Shown: positions 8,990-18,428 of the stretch, piece by piece | Layout: every line of letters begins with the position of its first letter | Position numbering within the stretch: position 1 is the first letter of the stretch | From: Modicisalibacter luteus DSM 23508 | Lineage (GTDB): Bacteria; Pseudomonadota; Gammaproteobacteria; Pseudomonadales; Halomonadaceae | Length of the DNA: 64,000 nt | Reading direction: 5' to 3' | Assembly: GCF_000378505.1 (NCBI RefSeq) | Contig: NZ_KB899990.1 | Span: forward strand, 1-64,000 | Translations under genes and position numbers: made by a program | The notes under the pieces: generated by a model | What the model saw: only the letters and a program-made list of their open reading frames with translations | Database searches by the model: none | Told to the model about the DNA's origin: nothing

Positions 8990-10831
8990 CTATATAGATT
9001 GTGGCTGAGAAGTCAGCCACAAGCTGCGGTAGGGTCTCAGAATATCCGGCGCGTCCGGCTGCCATAGGGCGCCGTCCTCGAGCACGTCGTACCAAGTGTC
9101 CTCATGAAGTTCTTGAAGGTCGAGTGGCTGGCGCTTGTCACTGATGTTGTAGATGGCCAGCAGTCGCCGTCCGCCCGGCAAGGGGCCTCGCTGGATGGCG
9201 AATAATCCGGGTGGGGTGGCAAGCACTGTCTGAGCGGCTTCGGGATGGAAGCAGGGCTCGTTGGCGCGCAGGGCGAGGCGGCGCTTGAGCGACATGAATG
9301 CTTCACGTGTCGGCGTGCTGCGGCTGTCCAGCAACTCTTCGAGTTCTTCCTTGTGCCAGCGCCGGCGATTGATTGCACGCAAATGGCCATTTCGCTCGAC
9401 ACCCTCGTAATCGTTGAGTGTCGCAGTCAATGAATGGAAGTAAATGCCTGGAATCCCCTGTAGTGCCAGTAACAGATTCTGGCTGCACAGGAAACGTTCC
9501 ACTTGCCAAGCATCGGGACCACGCCGCGTACCCTTCATGGCATCGTAGTACGCGATGTTGATCTCGTAAGGCGAATCGCTGCCGTCGGGGTTGGCCTTCA
9601 TGCTTACGTACCCGCCGAAGCGATGCATTAGCTCCAGCAGCGTCTCGACTTCATGGGGTGGCAATAGCCCCTCAAGGGCACGTACACCGATTCCGTCATG
9701 GCTGGCGGTAAAGTTGAAATAGCTGCAGCCCGGGGGCAGGGCGGGGAGTGAGCGTGCCCATTCGCTGAGTGCCGAGGCGTTGCCACAGGTGAATGTATGA
9801 ACCAGCAGTGGCGGCAGCGTGAACTGATAAACCAGATGGGCTTCGTCGGGAGTGGCGTATTCGGCGGAGGCTTCGCTTACAGGATCATGTCTCGCCAAGC
9901 CTAGTCGCTCCAATCCGAAGTAACTCATATTCTCTTTATGGGGTACGTTGGTTTCGGTAATCAGTAGCGTACCCGGAGCGACGAAGTCGAGGACGGCGCG
10001 TAGCAACCGCACGACGGCATGTGTCTGAGGCAGATGAATACAGGGCGTGCCTAGTTCTTTCCAAAGGTAGGCGATGGCATCGAGGCGGATCATGCGGGCG
10101 CCCTGTTCGACGTAGTAAAGCATGATGCCCACGAATTCCAGCAGCACGTCGGGGTTGGCGAAGTTGAGGTCAATCTGATCCTCGGAGAAAGTCGCCCAGA
10201 CGTGGCGAGTGCCCCGACGCGTAGCCACCGGGACCAACAGTGGCGTGTTGCGAGGCCTGGTAACCTGTGAGATATCGGTGTCGGGGTCCATTTCGATGAA
10301 ATAGTCTCTTCCCGGCTGGCTGTCGGCCAGGTAGTCGACGAACCACAGCGACTCGCGCGAGACATGGTTGATGACTAGGTCAGTCATCAAGCTGCGCTTG
10401 CTGGCCAATTGCCGGATGTGCTCCCAGTTGCCCAAGTCCGGATTCACCTCTCGATAGTGAATAACCGAGAAGCCATCGTCGCTGCTCCAAGGAAAGAACG
10501 GCAGGATATGCAGGCCGCTGAATGTGTTCGGCAAGCGTTCGTCGAGAAACTCATCGAGGACTTCCAGAGGCGGACGGTTACCATCCAGCAGAGTATCGCC
10601 ATAAGTGATCAGCCACTGGTCTCGCTCGCTCCATAGGGGGCGTGGCGTGGGATCGAGCGCGCTACGCTGGTGCATCAGCAGGGTCAACAGGCGGCGTAGT
10701 ACCTCGCCGGCACACGGCCCATAAATTTCCGATAATCGGGCTTCGGCACGGGTAATGAACTCAGTTTCGTCTAGCGGTCTGGCGGGGGTAGGCGGCAAGG
10801 TAGGCTGGTGGGATTGCAAGGTGGGGGCCAT
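8990..10831 (-). CDS. Glucosylglycerate phosphorylase-like GH13_18 enzyme
   Basis: Glycoside hydrolase family 13 phosphorylase, 613 residues, of the sucrose/glucosylglycerate phosphorylase subfamily (E. coli YcjM-like). The catalytic nucleophile is D251 in IRLDAIAYLWKE, the acid/base is E293 in LLITETNVPH, and the transition-state stabiliser is D379 in NFTASHDGIGVR. Such enzymes use phosphate to split glucosylglycerate to glucose 1-phosphate and glycerate. The synthesis genes at 4.5-6.6 kb support this substrate over sucrose. It is separated from the transporter operon by about 100 bases but lies on the same strand, so it could be transcribed with it. Confidence 0.85.
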   Translation of the reverse strand: MAPTLQSHQPTLPPTPARPLDETEFITRAEARLSEIYGPCAGEVLRRLLTLLMHQRSALDPTPRPLWSERDQWLITYGDTLLDGNRPPLEVLDEFLDERLPNTFSGLHILPFFPWSSDDGFSVIHYREVNPDLGNWEHIRQLASKRSLMTDLVINHVSRESLWFVDYLADSQPGRDYFIEMDPDTDISQVTRPRNTPLLVPVATRRGTRHVWATFSEDQIDLNFANPDVLLEFVGIMLYYVEQGARMIRLDAIAYLWKELGTPCIHLPQTHAVVRLLRAVLDFVAPGTLLITETNVPHKENMSYFGLERLGLARHDPVSEASAEYATPDEAHLVYQFTLPPLLVHTFTCGNASALSEWARSLPALPPGCSYFNFTASHDGIGVRALEGLLPPHEVETLLELMHRFGGYVSMKANPDGSDSPYEINIAYYDAMKGTRRGPDAWQVERFLCSQNLLLALQGIPGIYFHSLTATLNDYEGVERNGHLRAINRRRWHKEELEELLDSRSTPTREAFMSLKRRLALRANEPCFHPEAAQTVLATPPGLFAIQRGPLPGGRRLLAIYNISDKRQPLDLQELHEDTWYDVLEDGALWQPDAPDILRPYRSLWLTSQPQSI

Positions 10832-10954
10832 GGAAGAGATCCTTTTCGTCTGCGTTCATCTCCACTTGCTACTTGCATCAGACGTGCCAAGACCTGGGAC
10901 TCGCGGGGCCATCGGGAGTGGACCGGGGCGCACCCCGATCCACGTCTTAAGCGA

Positions 10955-11203
10955 TCAGCGCTTGACGAGACGATAAATGACAAGCAGCACGATGGCGCCC
11001 AGCACGGCTATGACAAAACTGCCGATGTTGAACCCGTCCACCGAGCCAAAGCCCAGGGCCGTGCCGATCCAGCCTCCGACGAGCGCCCCGAGGATGCCGA
11101 TGATAATCGTCACGATAAAGCCACCCGGGTCCTTACCAGGCATGATGAGTTTGGCAACGATACCGGCAATCAGACCGAAGATGATCCAGGCGAAAAAACC
11201 CAT
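10955..11203 (-). CDS. GlsB/YeaQ/YmgE family membrane protein
   Basis: Small hydrophobic protein of 82 residues with about three predicted membrane segments and many glycines, typical of the transglycosylase-associated (GlsB/YeaQ/YmgE) family. Family members are often induced in stress or stationary phase; the molecular role is unknown. A clear AAGGAGA site precedes the start. It is transcribed away from nrdR and is not in an operon. A GC-rich inverted repeat lies about 12-37 bases beyond its stop (10918-10943), without a T-run, and may serve as its 3' end. Confidence 0.9.
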   Translation of the reverse strand: MGFFAWIIFGLIAGIVAKLIMPGKDPGGFIVTIIIGILGALVGGWIGTALGFGSVDGFNIGSFVIAVLGAIVLLVIYRLVKR

Positions 11204-11341
11204 GGTGTCTCCTTACATTGAGGGTTGGTGTGCAACCATGAGCATGGCCGGTATGTCTGGGATTGGGCAAGGGGATTCGTCATTTCCGCCTTTAACGGCA
11301 AACCGTTACAATGACATGAACATGCACACGGATGCCGACTG

Positions 11342-11824
11342 ATGCACTGTCCTTTCTGTGGTACGCACGAGACCAAAGTGACCGATTCACGTCTGGTGGC
11401 AGAAGGCGATCAGGTTCGCCGACGGCGCCAATGTACTGCGTGCGGCGAACGCTTCACTACCTATGAGACCGCCGAGCTGGTCATGCCTCGCGTCGTCAAG
11501 GCCGATGGGTCGCGTGAAACCTTCGACGAGCGCAAGTTGCGCGATGGAATGCTGCGTGCCTTGGAAAAACGCCCGGTCAGCGCCGAATCCACCGAAGCTG
11601 CCATCGAGCGCATCCGCCAACGGCTGCGTGCTCGTGGCGAGCGTGAAATCGAGGCGCGGGAAATTGGGGAGGAAGTCATGCGCGCCCTCAAACGGCTCGA
11701 CCAGGTCGCCTACATCCGTTTTGCGTCGGTGTACCGTCGCTTTCAAGACATCGACGAGTTCCGGGCCGAGATTGACCGCCTCGCCCAGGAGCCCTCCTTC
11801 CCGCCGCAGGAAGATGAGCAATGA
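11342..11824 (+). CDS. nrdR: Transcriptional repressor NrdR
   Basis: ATP-cone and zinc-ribbon repressor of ribonucleotide reductase operons, 160 residues. The zinc ligands are C3, C6, C31 and C34, followed by the ATP-cone beginning [17 protein letters not shown]. It heads the block nrdR-ribD-ribBX-ribH-nusB-thiL-pgpA, a conserved order in gammaproteobacteria. A good -10 element TACAAT lies at 11307-11312. The C-terminus is slightly longer and acidic (PPQEDEQ), as is usual in halophilic relatives. Confidence 0.97.
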   Translation: MHCPFCGTHETKVTDSRLVAEGDQVRRRRQCTACGERFTTYETAELVMPRVVKADGSRETFDERKLRDGMLRALEKRPVSAESTEAAIERIRQRLRARGEREIEAREIGEEVMRALKRLDQVAYIRFASVYRRFQDIDEFRAEIDRLAQEPSFPPQEDEQ

Positions 11825-11916
11825 GCGCCTGATTACCGCCTGCTGGCTTGTGGCCCGACTTCGAACGCGGTCGTTATCATCATCGCTTTTCATCCTCTCC
11901 GCCCCAAGGATGCCCT

Positions 11917-13047
11917 ATGGCCAAGGTGACTCCCGAAACCTGGATGGCGCGTGCGCTGGTACTGGCGCGGCGCGGCCTCTATACCACGGACCCTAACCCG
12001 CGTGTCGGGTGCGTGCTGGTCAAGAATCACCGCAAGATCGGCGAGGGCTGGCATCGGCGGGCCGGCGAAGCGCATGCCGAGGTCAACGCCCTGCGCGAGG
12101 CGGGCGAGGCCGCCCGAGGGGCGACGGCCTACGTGACGCTGGAGCCCTGTTCGCATCAGGGGCGTACCGGGCCGTGCGCCGTGGCGCTGATCGAGGCCGG
12201 GATAAAGAAGGTGGTCGTGGCCATGCGAGATCCCAATCCGCTAGTGGCAGGGCAAGGTATTGCCATGCTGCGCGAGGCTGGCATCGATGTGGACGTTGGT
12301 CTGCTCGAGGACCAGGCGCGGGCCCTTAATCCAGGCTTTATTGCACGCATGAGCCGCGAGCGCCCCTTTGTACGCTTGAAGATGGCCATGAGCCTGGATG
12401 CACGCACCGCCATGGCCAGCGGCGAATCCCAGTGGATCACCGGTCCGTCGGCACGCACCGAGGTGCAGCGCCTGCGAGCCCGCTCCAGTGCGGTCATGAC
12501 CGGCGTCGAGTCGATCATCTTCGACAATTCACGCCTGACCGTACGCGCCGAGCAATTGGGGCTCGACGAGGCTGACAGCATCAGTGCGCGCCAACCGTTG
12601 CGCGTTGTCGTAGATACCCGACTGCGTATGCCACTGGCTGCGGCCTGCCTGAATGAACCCGGACGCACCTTGATCGCTACCTGCGCAGCCGAGTCGCCGA
12701 GACGACACAAGCTAGAAGAGGCCGGGGCGGAAATCCTCGTGCTGGCCTGTGACATCAACGGCCGGGTCGATCTTTCAGCGTTATTGTCCTATCTGGCGAG
12801 AGAGGAAAGCTGCAACGAAGTGCTGCTCGAAACCGGGGCGACACTGGCCGGGAGCATGCTCGACGCTGAGCTGATCGATGAAATGCACCTGTTCGTCGCG
12901 CCGACTCTGCTGGGAGGCGAGGCACGTCCGCTGTTCGCGCTGCCCGGTCTCGAGCGAATGGCGCAGCAGCGTCCGTTGCAGATCGACGACATCCGCGCCG
13001 TGGGGCGCGACTGGCGCATCATCGCCCGCCCGCAGCGAGTCGCATGA
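11917..13047 (+). CDS. ribD: Bifunctional deaminase/reductase of riboflavin synthesis
   Basis: Riboflavin enzyme of 376 residues performing pyrimidine deamination and sugar reduction. The N-terminal deaminase carries the zinc-binding HAEVNAL and PCSHQGRTGPC motifs; the reductase domain begins near residue 150 with RLKMAMSLDARTA. I start at the ATG at 11917 with an AAGGA site six bases upstream; an in-frame TTG start at 11848 would add an unusual 23-residue arginine/serine-rich extension. Unlike many relatives, the next gene is not ribE (riboflavin synthase) but ribBX, after a 168-base gap. Confidence 0.94.
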   Translation: MAKVTPETWMARALVLARRGLYTTDPNPRVGCVLVKNHRKIGEGWHRRAGEAHAEVNALREAGEAARGATAYVTLEPCSHQGRTGPCAVALIEAGIKKVVVAMRDPNPLVAGQGIAMLREAGIDVDVGLLEDQARALNPGFIARMSRERPFVRLKMAMSLDARTAMASGESQWITGPSARTEVQRLRARSSAVMTGVESIIFDNSRLTVRAEQLGLDEADSISARQPLRVVVDTRLRMPLAAACLNEPGRTLIATCAAESPRRHKLEEAGAEILVLACDINGRVDLSALLSYLAREESCNEVLLETGATLAGSMLDAELIDEMHLFVAPTLLGGEARPLFALPGLERMAQQRPLQIDDIRAVGRDWRIIARPQRVA

Positions 13048-13215
13048 CGTTCCCACGGGGCTCACGGGGTCCCGTCATAAGCCCGATTCGGGACTAGCGC
13101 GCACGCGCGCAGACAGGTACCCTGACCGCCGACCTAACGCGGGAGTGCTGGCCAATGGGGCCGATCATGTCGCTTTTCGTCGACAATCCCGCACGTTACG
13201 AAATCCGGAGAACCG

Positions 13216-14427
13216 ATGGTGGCTTCCTCTTCCCAGCCCACTTCACAGGGCGCCTCTCAGTCTCTTGGCCAGGATTCCACTCGGCAGACCTTGGCTCGTA
13301 TCGAGGAACTGGTCGAGGACATTCGCCAGGGCAAGATGGTCATCCTGATGGATGATGAGGATCGTGAAAACGAAGGCGACATCATCATGGCGGCTGAGCG
13401 GGTCGAAGCCGAGCATATCAATTTCATGGCTCGTCATGCTCGTGGACTCATCTGCCTGCCGATGACCCGTGAGCGCTGCGAACGGCTCAACTTGCCGTTG
13501 ATGGTACGTGACAATGGCTCCGGATTCGGCACCAAGTTCACGCTGTCGATCGAAGCTGCGCACGGCGTGACCACCGGTATCTCTGCTGCCGATCGTGCAT
13601 GTACCGTACGCGCGGCCGTGGCACGCGACGCCCAGCCTTCGGATATCGTGCAGCCCGGGCATATTTTTCCGCTGATGGCCGAGCCGGGCGGAGTGCTGCG
13701 GCGTGCTGGTCACACCGAGGCAGCATGTGACTTGGCGGCTATGGCTGGTTTTGAGCCCAGCGGCGTGATCTGCGAGATCATGAATGAGGACGGTAGCATG
13801 GCTCGCCGTCCCGAACTCGAGCGATTCGCCGCCGAGCACGGCATCAAGATGGGTACGATCGCGGACCTGATCCATTATCGTATCCACAATGAACAGACCG
13901 TCGAGCTCGAGGAACGCGTACCGGTGCATACCTCGTTTGGCGAACTGACGTTGCATGTGTTCCGTGATCGCATTCAGGGCTCGCACCACTTGGCACTGGT
14001 CAAGGGACAGCCGCAGCCCGAGCAGCCCACCACAGTACGCGTCCATTTGGCCGACAGCCTGCGAGATTTGCTGGCATTGCAGAAGCCGGGGAGCCAGAGC
14101 TGGACGGCCCAGGGTGCGTTGGCCCAGGTGGCCCAGGCCGACGCCGGCGTATTCGTACTGCTCGACGACGGCCGCACGGCGCTGAACTTCAAAAGCCAGC
14201 TCGACATTTTTCTTGAGCGCAAGCGGGCGCCGCGTTCGAGCGACTCCGACGGGGCTGGAAATTATCTGATGATCGGCACCGGTTCTCAGATACTACGTCA
14301 GCTCGGTGTCGGGCAGATGCGCCTGCTCAGTTCCCCATGGAAATTCTCGGCGCTCTCCGGCTTCGATCTGGAAGTGGTTGAGCGCCTGGGTGGCGATATC
14401 GCAGACGCCGACGACTCGTTAGAATAA
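13216..14427 (+). CDS. ribBX: 3,4-dihydroxy-2-butanone-4-phosphate synthase with degenerate GTP cyclohydrolase II half (RibBX type)
   Basis: Two-domain protein of 403 residues. The N-terminal RibB domain is intact: [11 protein letters not shown] metal-binding loop near residue 45 and HTEA near residue 165. The C-terminal half has the RibA fold outline but lacks the three zinc cysteines; the region expected to read as a cysteine-rich SLRCDCG-like loop is instead [13 protein letters not shown]. This is the RibBX variant known in Proteobacteria, in which only the butanone-phosphate synthase is active. A functional ribA must therefore be elsewhere. A CCGGAG site precedes the ATG. No FMN aptamer could be made out upstream. 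Confidence 0.92.
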   Translation: MVASSSQPTSQGASQSLGQDSTRQTLARIEELVEDIRQGKMVILMDDEDRENEGDIIMAAERVEAEHINFMARHARGLICLPMTRERCERLNLPLMVRDNGSGFGTKFTLSIEAAHGVTTGISAADRACTVRAAVARDAQPSDIVQPGHIFPLMAEPGGVLRRAGHTEAACDLAAMAGFEPSGVICEIMNEDGSMARRPELERFAAEHGIKMGTIADLIHYRIHNEQTVELEERVPVHTSFGELTLHVFRDRIQGSHHLALVKGQPQPEQPTTVRVHLADSLRDLLALQKPGSQSWTAQGALAQVAQADAGVFVLLDDGRTALNFKSQLDIFLERKRAPRSSDSDGAGNYLMIGTGSQILRQLGVGQMRLLSSPWKFSALSGFDLEVVERLGGDIADADDSLE

Positions 14428-14452
14428 GTCCCTTTTTTGCCAGGTAAAGACT

Positions 14453-14935
14453 ATGCAACCGATCTCCCAAGTCGAAGGGTCCTTCACCGATGTCGATGGC
14501 CGCTACGTGATCGTCGTCGGCCGTTTCAACCATCACGTGGTGGATAGCCTGGTGGAAGGCGCCGTTGACATTCTGGTACGGCATGGCGTCGATGAGGAAA
14601 ACATCGATATCGTGCATGTGCCCGGCGCCTGGGAGCTGCCCCTTGCGGTCAAGCGAGCGCTGCGTGTGGTCAAGCCCGATGCAGTGATTGCTCTTGGCGC
14701 GGTGATTCGTGGTGGCACGCCACACTTCGAATATGTTGCCGGTGGCTGCAACGCGGCCCTGGGCAATCTGCAGCTGGAGTTCGATACCCCCATTGCCAAT
14801 GGCGTCCTGACCGTCAACTCCATCGAGCAAGCCATCGAGCGTTCAGGGACCAAGGCCGGCAACAAGGGGGCCGAAGCTGCCATGGCTGCCATGGAAATGG
14901 TGTCGCTGATGAAGCGTTTCGGGGGTGAAGCATGA
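14453..14935 (+). CDS. ribH: Lumazine synthase
   Basis: 6,7-dimethyl-8-ribityllumazine synthase, 160 residues, which condenses the RibB and RibD-pathway products. Family motifs include [15 protein letters not shown] near residue 23, [10 protein letters not shown] near residue 55 and [15 protein letters not shown] near residue 82 with the catalytic histidine. The gene is tightly linked to ribBX (25-base gap) and overlaps nusB by four bases. Confidence 0.96.
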   Translation: MQPISQVEGSFTDVDGRYVIVVGRFNHHVVDSLVEGAVDILVRHGVDEENIDIVHVPGAWELPLAVKRALRVVKPDAVIALGAVIRGGTPHFEYVAGGCNAALGNLQLEFDTPIANGVLTVNSIEQAIERSGTKAGNKGAEAAMAAMEMVSLMKRFGGEA

Positions 14936-15432
14936 GTGCCAGAAGACCTGCCTCGGCGGATGCCCGCCAAGCACGACATGCGGCGCGCGAGCTCGCCGTG
15001 CAGGGGCTTTATCAATGGCAATTGACCGGCAAGCCGGTCACCACGCTCGAGGCCGAGTTCCGCAGCCAAGTGGCCGATGAGGATCTCGAGGACCACGAGA
15101 ATTGGCATAAGGTCATGGAGATCGCCGATCTGGCGCTGTTTCATGAACTCTTACACAACGTGGTGCGCGAACGCGAGTCCCTTGATGCCAGCATCTCGCC
15201 ACTGCTCGATCGTCGCCTCGATGATCTCGATCCCATCGAACTGGCCATCCTGCGCCTGGGTGCCTACGAATTGGCCAAGCGTCCCGAAGTCCCTTATCGC
15301 GTGGTGATCAATGAAGGGGTCGAACTGGCCAAGTCGTTTGGCGCCACCGATGGCCACAAATACGTCAACGGTATTCTCGACAAGCTCGCTGGTCGGCTGC
15401 GAAATGCCGAGGTCAACGCCCGCCGTCGCTGA
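14932..15432 (+). CDS. nusB: Transcription antitermination factor NusB
   Basis: All-helical NusB, 166 residues, which binds boxA RNA with ribosomal protein S10 in rRNA antitermination. The arginine-rich start [20 protein letters not shown] and the C-terminal [14 protein letters not shown] and [12 protein letters not shown] motifs are typical. The start overlaps the ribH stop (ATGA), the usual coupling in this conserved block. Confidence 0.97.
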   Translation: MSARRPASADARQARHAARELAVQGLYQWQLTGKPVTTLEAEFRSQVADEDLEDHENWHKVMEIADLALFHELLHNVVRERESLDASISPLLDRRLDDLDPIELAILRLGAYELAKRPEVPYRVVINEGVELAKSFGATDGHKYVNGILDKLAGRLRNAEVNARRR

Positions 15433-15455
15433 CGTGCCGGGTCGGATGGCAAGTC

Positions 15456-16409
15456 ATGCCGAGTGAGTTCGAACTCATCGCCCGTTACTTCGTACAGCGT
15501 AACGAAGGCGAGTCGACCGGTGTTGCGCTGGGCGCAGGAGACGATTGCGCGTTGCTGGTACCATCGTCGGGCCAGCAACTGGCGGTCAGCGTCGACACGT
15601 CCGTGGTCGACGTGCATTTCCCCGCTCAGGCTCCCGCCTGGGCCGTGGGGTATCGTGCTCTGGCCGTGTCGTTGAGCGATCTGGCCGCCATGGGCGCGCG
15701 GGCGCGTTGGTGCACCATGGCGGTGACGCTACCCGAGGCCGACGAAGCATGGATAGAGGCATTTAGCCAAGGCTTTCATGCACTGTGCGCAGAGAGTGGC
15801 ATCTCGTTGGTCGGGGGAGACGTGACCCGGGGAGGGCTGAGTATCAGCGTTACCGTGCATGGTGAGGTGCCGGCTGGAGCTGCCCTGTGCCGAAACGGAG
15901 GCAAGGCCGGCGATATCGTGGCGGTGACTGGCCCGTTGGGCGGCGGTCATGGCGGGCTTGTAGCTTGGCAGCAGGGTATGCGCGACCTGGCCGATCCGTT
16001 GCTGTCCCGGTATCTGCTGCCCAAGCCACGCCTGTCGGCAGGCTTGGTCTTGCGAGGCTTGGCCAACTGCGCCATCGATATCTCGGATGGATTACTGGCC
16101 GACCTCAATCACCTTTGCGAAGCCTCTCATCTTGGCGCCGAGCTGGACATGGAGCGGCTGCCCCTGGCGACAGGCCTCGAGGACCTGCTAGGGGGAGAGG
16201 GCGCTCGTCATGCTGCCTTGTGCGGAGGAGATGACTACGAGCTGCTCTTCAGCTTGCCCGAAGCATTCCTGACTGAAGCGCAGCGCCGGCTGCGCGAGTG
16301 CAGCCTTGACCTGTGGCCCATCGGGCGGCTGCATGCGGGTGCAGGGATCACCGGGGTGGATGAGATCGCCGCCAGCGGCTGGCAGCACTTTCCGGGAGGG
16401 GCTTCATGA
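15456..16409 (+). CDS. thiL: Thiamine-monophosphate kinase
   Basis: ThiL, 317 residues, phosphorylates thiamine monophosphate to thiamine diphosphate. Recognisable motifs are GAGDDCALL near residue 26, the aspartate-rich SLSDLAAMGA near residue 72, and SLVGGDVTRG near residue 117. The ribosome site is weak, perhaps because translation is coupled to nusB 23 bases upstream. It overlaps pgpA by four bases. Confidence 0.95.
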   Translation: MPSEFELIARYFVQRNEGESTGVALGAGDDCALLVPSSGQQLAVSVDTSVVDVHFPAQAPAWAVGYRALAVSLSDLAAMGARARWCTMAVTLPEADEAWIEAFSQGFHALCAESGISLVGGDVTRGGLSISVTVHGEVPAGAALCRNGGKAGDIVAVTGPLGGGHGGLVAWQQGMRDLADPLLSRYLLPKPRLSAGLVLRGLANCAIDISDGLLADLNHLCEASHLGAELDMERLPLATGLEDLLGGEGARHAALCGGDDYELLFSLPEAFLTEAQRRLRECSLDLWPIGRLHAGAGITGVDEIAASGWQHFPGGAS

Positions 16410-16879
16410 ATCGTGCACCTTCCAGCGTCTGGCGACGTCCCACGCATTTCTTCGCCTTTGGCCTGGGCTCGGGGGCGGTACCGTTCGCCCCCGGGACATT
16501 CGGCACACTGGCCGCTATCCCTTTTTATTGGTTGATGTCAGACCTGTCGCTTTCCTGGTATCTGGGGCTTGTACTGGTTGCCAGCTTGGTAGGCATCTGG
16601 CTGTGCGACAAGACATCTCGCGACCTCGGCGTCCATGATCACTCCGGCATCGTCTGGGACGAGTTCGTCGGCTATTGGCTGACCATGGCGGCGGTACCGT
16701 TCTCCTGGGAGTCGGCGCTATGGGGCTTCGTGGTGTTCCGGGTCTTCGATATCATCAAGCCTTGGCCGATCCGCTGGGTTGATCGCCGGGTAGCCGGTGG
16801 GTTTGGAATCATGTTCGACGATATTCTGGCGGGGGTGTATGCCTGGGGAGCGATGCACCTGTGGTTCTGGTTGCATTGA
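16406..16879 (+). CDS. pgpA: Phosphatidylglycerophosphatase A
   Basis: Inner-membrane phosphatase, 157 residues, converting phosphatidylglycerophosphate to phosphatidylglycerol. The family stretches GLGSGAVPFAPGTFGT and DEFVGYWLTM, and a hydrophobic C-terminal half with FRVFDIIKPWPI, are visible. Coupled to thiL by an ATGA overlap and last in the nrdR-to-pgpA block; the next gene begins 157 bases later in a gap without a convincing terminator. Confidence 0.95.
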   Translation: MNRAPSSVWRRPTHFFAFGLGSGAVPFAPGTFGTLAAIPFYWLMSDLSLSWYLGLVLVASLVGIWLCDKTSRDLGVHDHSGIVWDEFVGYWLTMAAVPFSWESALWGFVVFRVFDIIKPWPIRWVDRRVAGGFGIMFDDILAGVYAWGAMHLWFWLH

Positions 16880-17036
16880 GGCGGCTGCGCTCGACCATAC
16901 GCCATTGCCAGCAGGCGCAACATGCCCGTTTATTTGGCATGTAATCTTCACTGCGTTGTCTGCTTTCGCCTAGCCTGGTTTCGCTCGTGACGCTTCCCAT
17001 CGTGTAGGTATTCAAGGGCTCAACCAGGGAGAGGGT

Positions 17037-18302
17037 ATGCGCAGGACATGGTGGGTGGTCATCCTGGTGATGGTGCTGGGTGTAGCCGGTTATCTAGGGG
17101 CACAGGCTTATGCCAGTCATATCTTCGAGCAGGAGCTGGGGCGAACGATTGAGGCATTGCGTGACGACGGGCAGTGGGAGGTCGAGCGCAAGAACGTAGA
17201 GCAGGGATGGTTTCAGTCTCAAGGACATCTGCAGCTTTCGCCTACCGGCGACGACCGCTGGCAGGCGGAAATACCTTACAACGCTAGTCACGGTATACTT
17301 TCCACCCGTCTGAACGGCGCAGTGCAGATCTTGCTGTCCGAAGACGGTGATACTTCCTCTACCCACATGGTATTTGGTGATGTCCTGCCTTCCGCCGAGC
17401 CGCGCTGGACAGCCACTTTCCACACGCTGGATCGGCAGGCCGATGGCCGCCTGGACGTGGCCGGGTTCGAGTTGTCCCGTGACGAAGCGCAACTCTCTTT
17501 CAGCGGGGCGGAATTTACCGCTGAGGGACGGCTCGGCGATGTCGCGGTTCAGGGCCAGATCGCGCCGATTCGCTGGCAACAGGGACGTGAGCAGCTTGCC
17601 ATCGGACCTGTGCATCTCAATAGTCGCTACCAGTCCTCAGATGACTATTATTTTCATCAGCGCAACGAGCTGATTCTCAACCGCCTCGATTATCAAGGCC
17701 CCCAGCGCGCCCCGGTGACGCTGACCGGTGTGCATTACAGCGACGAGACACGGCTCGACGATCAGTTGCGCCTCGACATGTCGCTGTCGCTGGAACAGGC
17801 GCAGGTGGCCGGTGAGCCATTGCTCGCCGGGCGCGTGGATGCCAGCCTTGACCGACTCGATGGCCAGGCCGCCAGGCAGCTGGCCCGACAGGTAGAAACC
17901 ATGATCGAGGAAGAAGGCGGCGATCTATCGGGACTCGACGAGGGCGGTCGACGCCGTCTTTTGCAGCGCCTCGAGCCGACGATTCTGAGTATGCTGGAGA
18001 ATTCGCCGCGCTTTATTCTCGAAGGGGCGACCCTGTCGAGTTCGCTGTTCGGGGTCGATACCCGTGGCCATGGTGAACTTGTCTTCGATGGCCAGAATGT
18101 CCGAACGTTGAGTGTGCTTGACCTGCTCGATACTGACGCTTCGGCCTGGCGTGAACGTCTCGATGGACGTTTTACCTGGAATGGCATTCCTCCCCTGGTC
18201 GCGCTGCAGCTGGGTTTACCGCTGGATACGCGTGAGCTCGTAATCACCATCGATGCAGGGCAGATACGGATCAATGGCCGCCCCTTGCCATCGCTCATGT
18301 GA
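17037..18302 (+). CDS. DUF945 (YdgA-like) membrane-anchored protein
   Basis: Protein of 421 residues with one N-terminal membrane segment (about residues 5-25) and a long periplasmic part rich in beta-strand-like repeats. The pattern matches the DUF945/YdgA family, for instance the start HIFEQELGRTIEAL and the ending ELVITIDAGQIRINGRPL. The molecular function is unknown. An AGGGAGAGGG site precedes the ATG. It lies alone between pgpA and lon. Confidence 0.85.
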   Translation: MRRTWWVVILVMVLGVAGYLGAQAYASHIFEQELGRTIEALRDDGQWEVERKNVEQGWFQSQGHLQLSPTGDDRWQAEIPYNASHGILSTRLNGAVQILLSEDGDTSSTHMVFGDVLPSAEPRWTATFHTLDRQADGRLDVAGFELSRDEAQLSFSGAEFTAEGRLGDVAVQGQIAPIRWQQGREQLAIGPVHLNSRYQSSDDYYFHQRNELILNRLDYQGPQRAPVTLTGVHYSDETRLDDQLRLDMSLSLEQAQVAGEPLLAGRVDASLDRLDGQAARQLARQVETMIEEEGGDLSGLDEGGRRRLLQRLEPTILSMLENSPRFILEGATLSSSLFGVDTRGHGELVFDGQNVRTLSVLDLLDTDASAWRERLDGRFTWNGIPPLVALQLGLPLDTRELVITIDAGQIRINGRPLPSLM

Positions 18303-18354
18303 TTCTGTTCTAGGCTGAATCCCATGCAAAGCCCGTTACCGAGCCAGGCCGCGA

Positions 18355-18382
18355 CTTGAACTTTCGCCAAGTTGCCCGCATT
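18355..18382 (+). promoter_or_regulatory. Sigma32-like heat-shock promoter of lon
   Basis: CTTGAA at 18355-18360 is followed after 14 bases by CCCGCATT at 18375-18382, closely matching the RpoH consensus CTTGAA-N13-17-CCCCATNT. It lies 46 bases upstream of the lon start. The heat-shock assignment is inferred from the match and from the known control of lon in gammaproteobacteria. Confidence 0.75.
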
Positions 18383-18428
18383 CCTCGGCACATAACGGGT
18401 AAAAAGCCCAGCTGATGCAAGGTGAACG

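Noticed and set aside
13048-13215. FMN riboswitch before ribBX
   Set aside because: The conserved aptamer segments could not be found in the 168-base gap.
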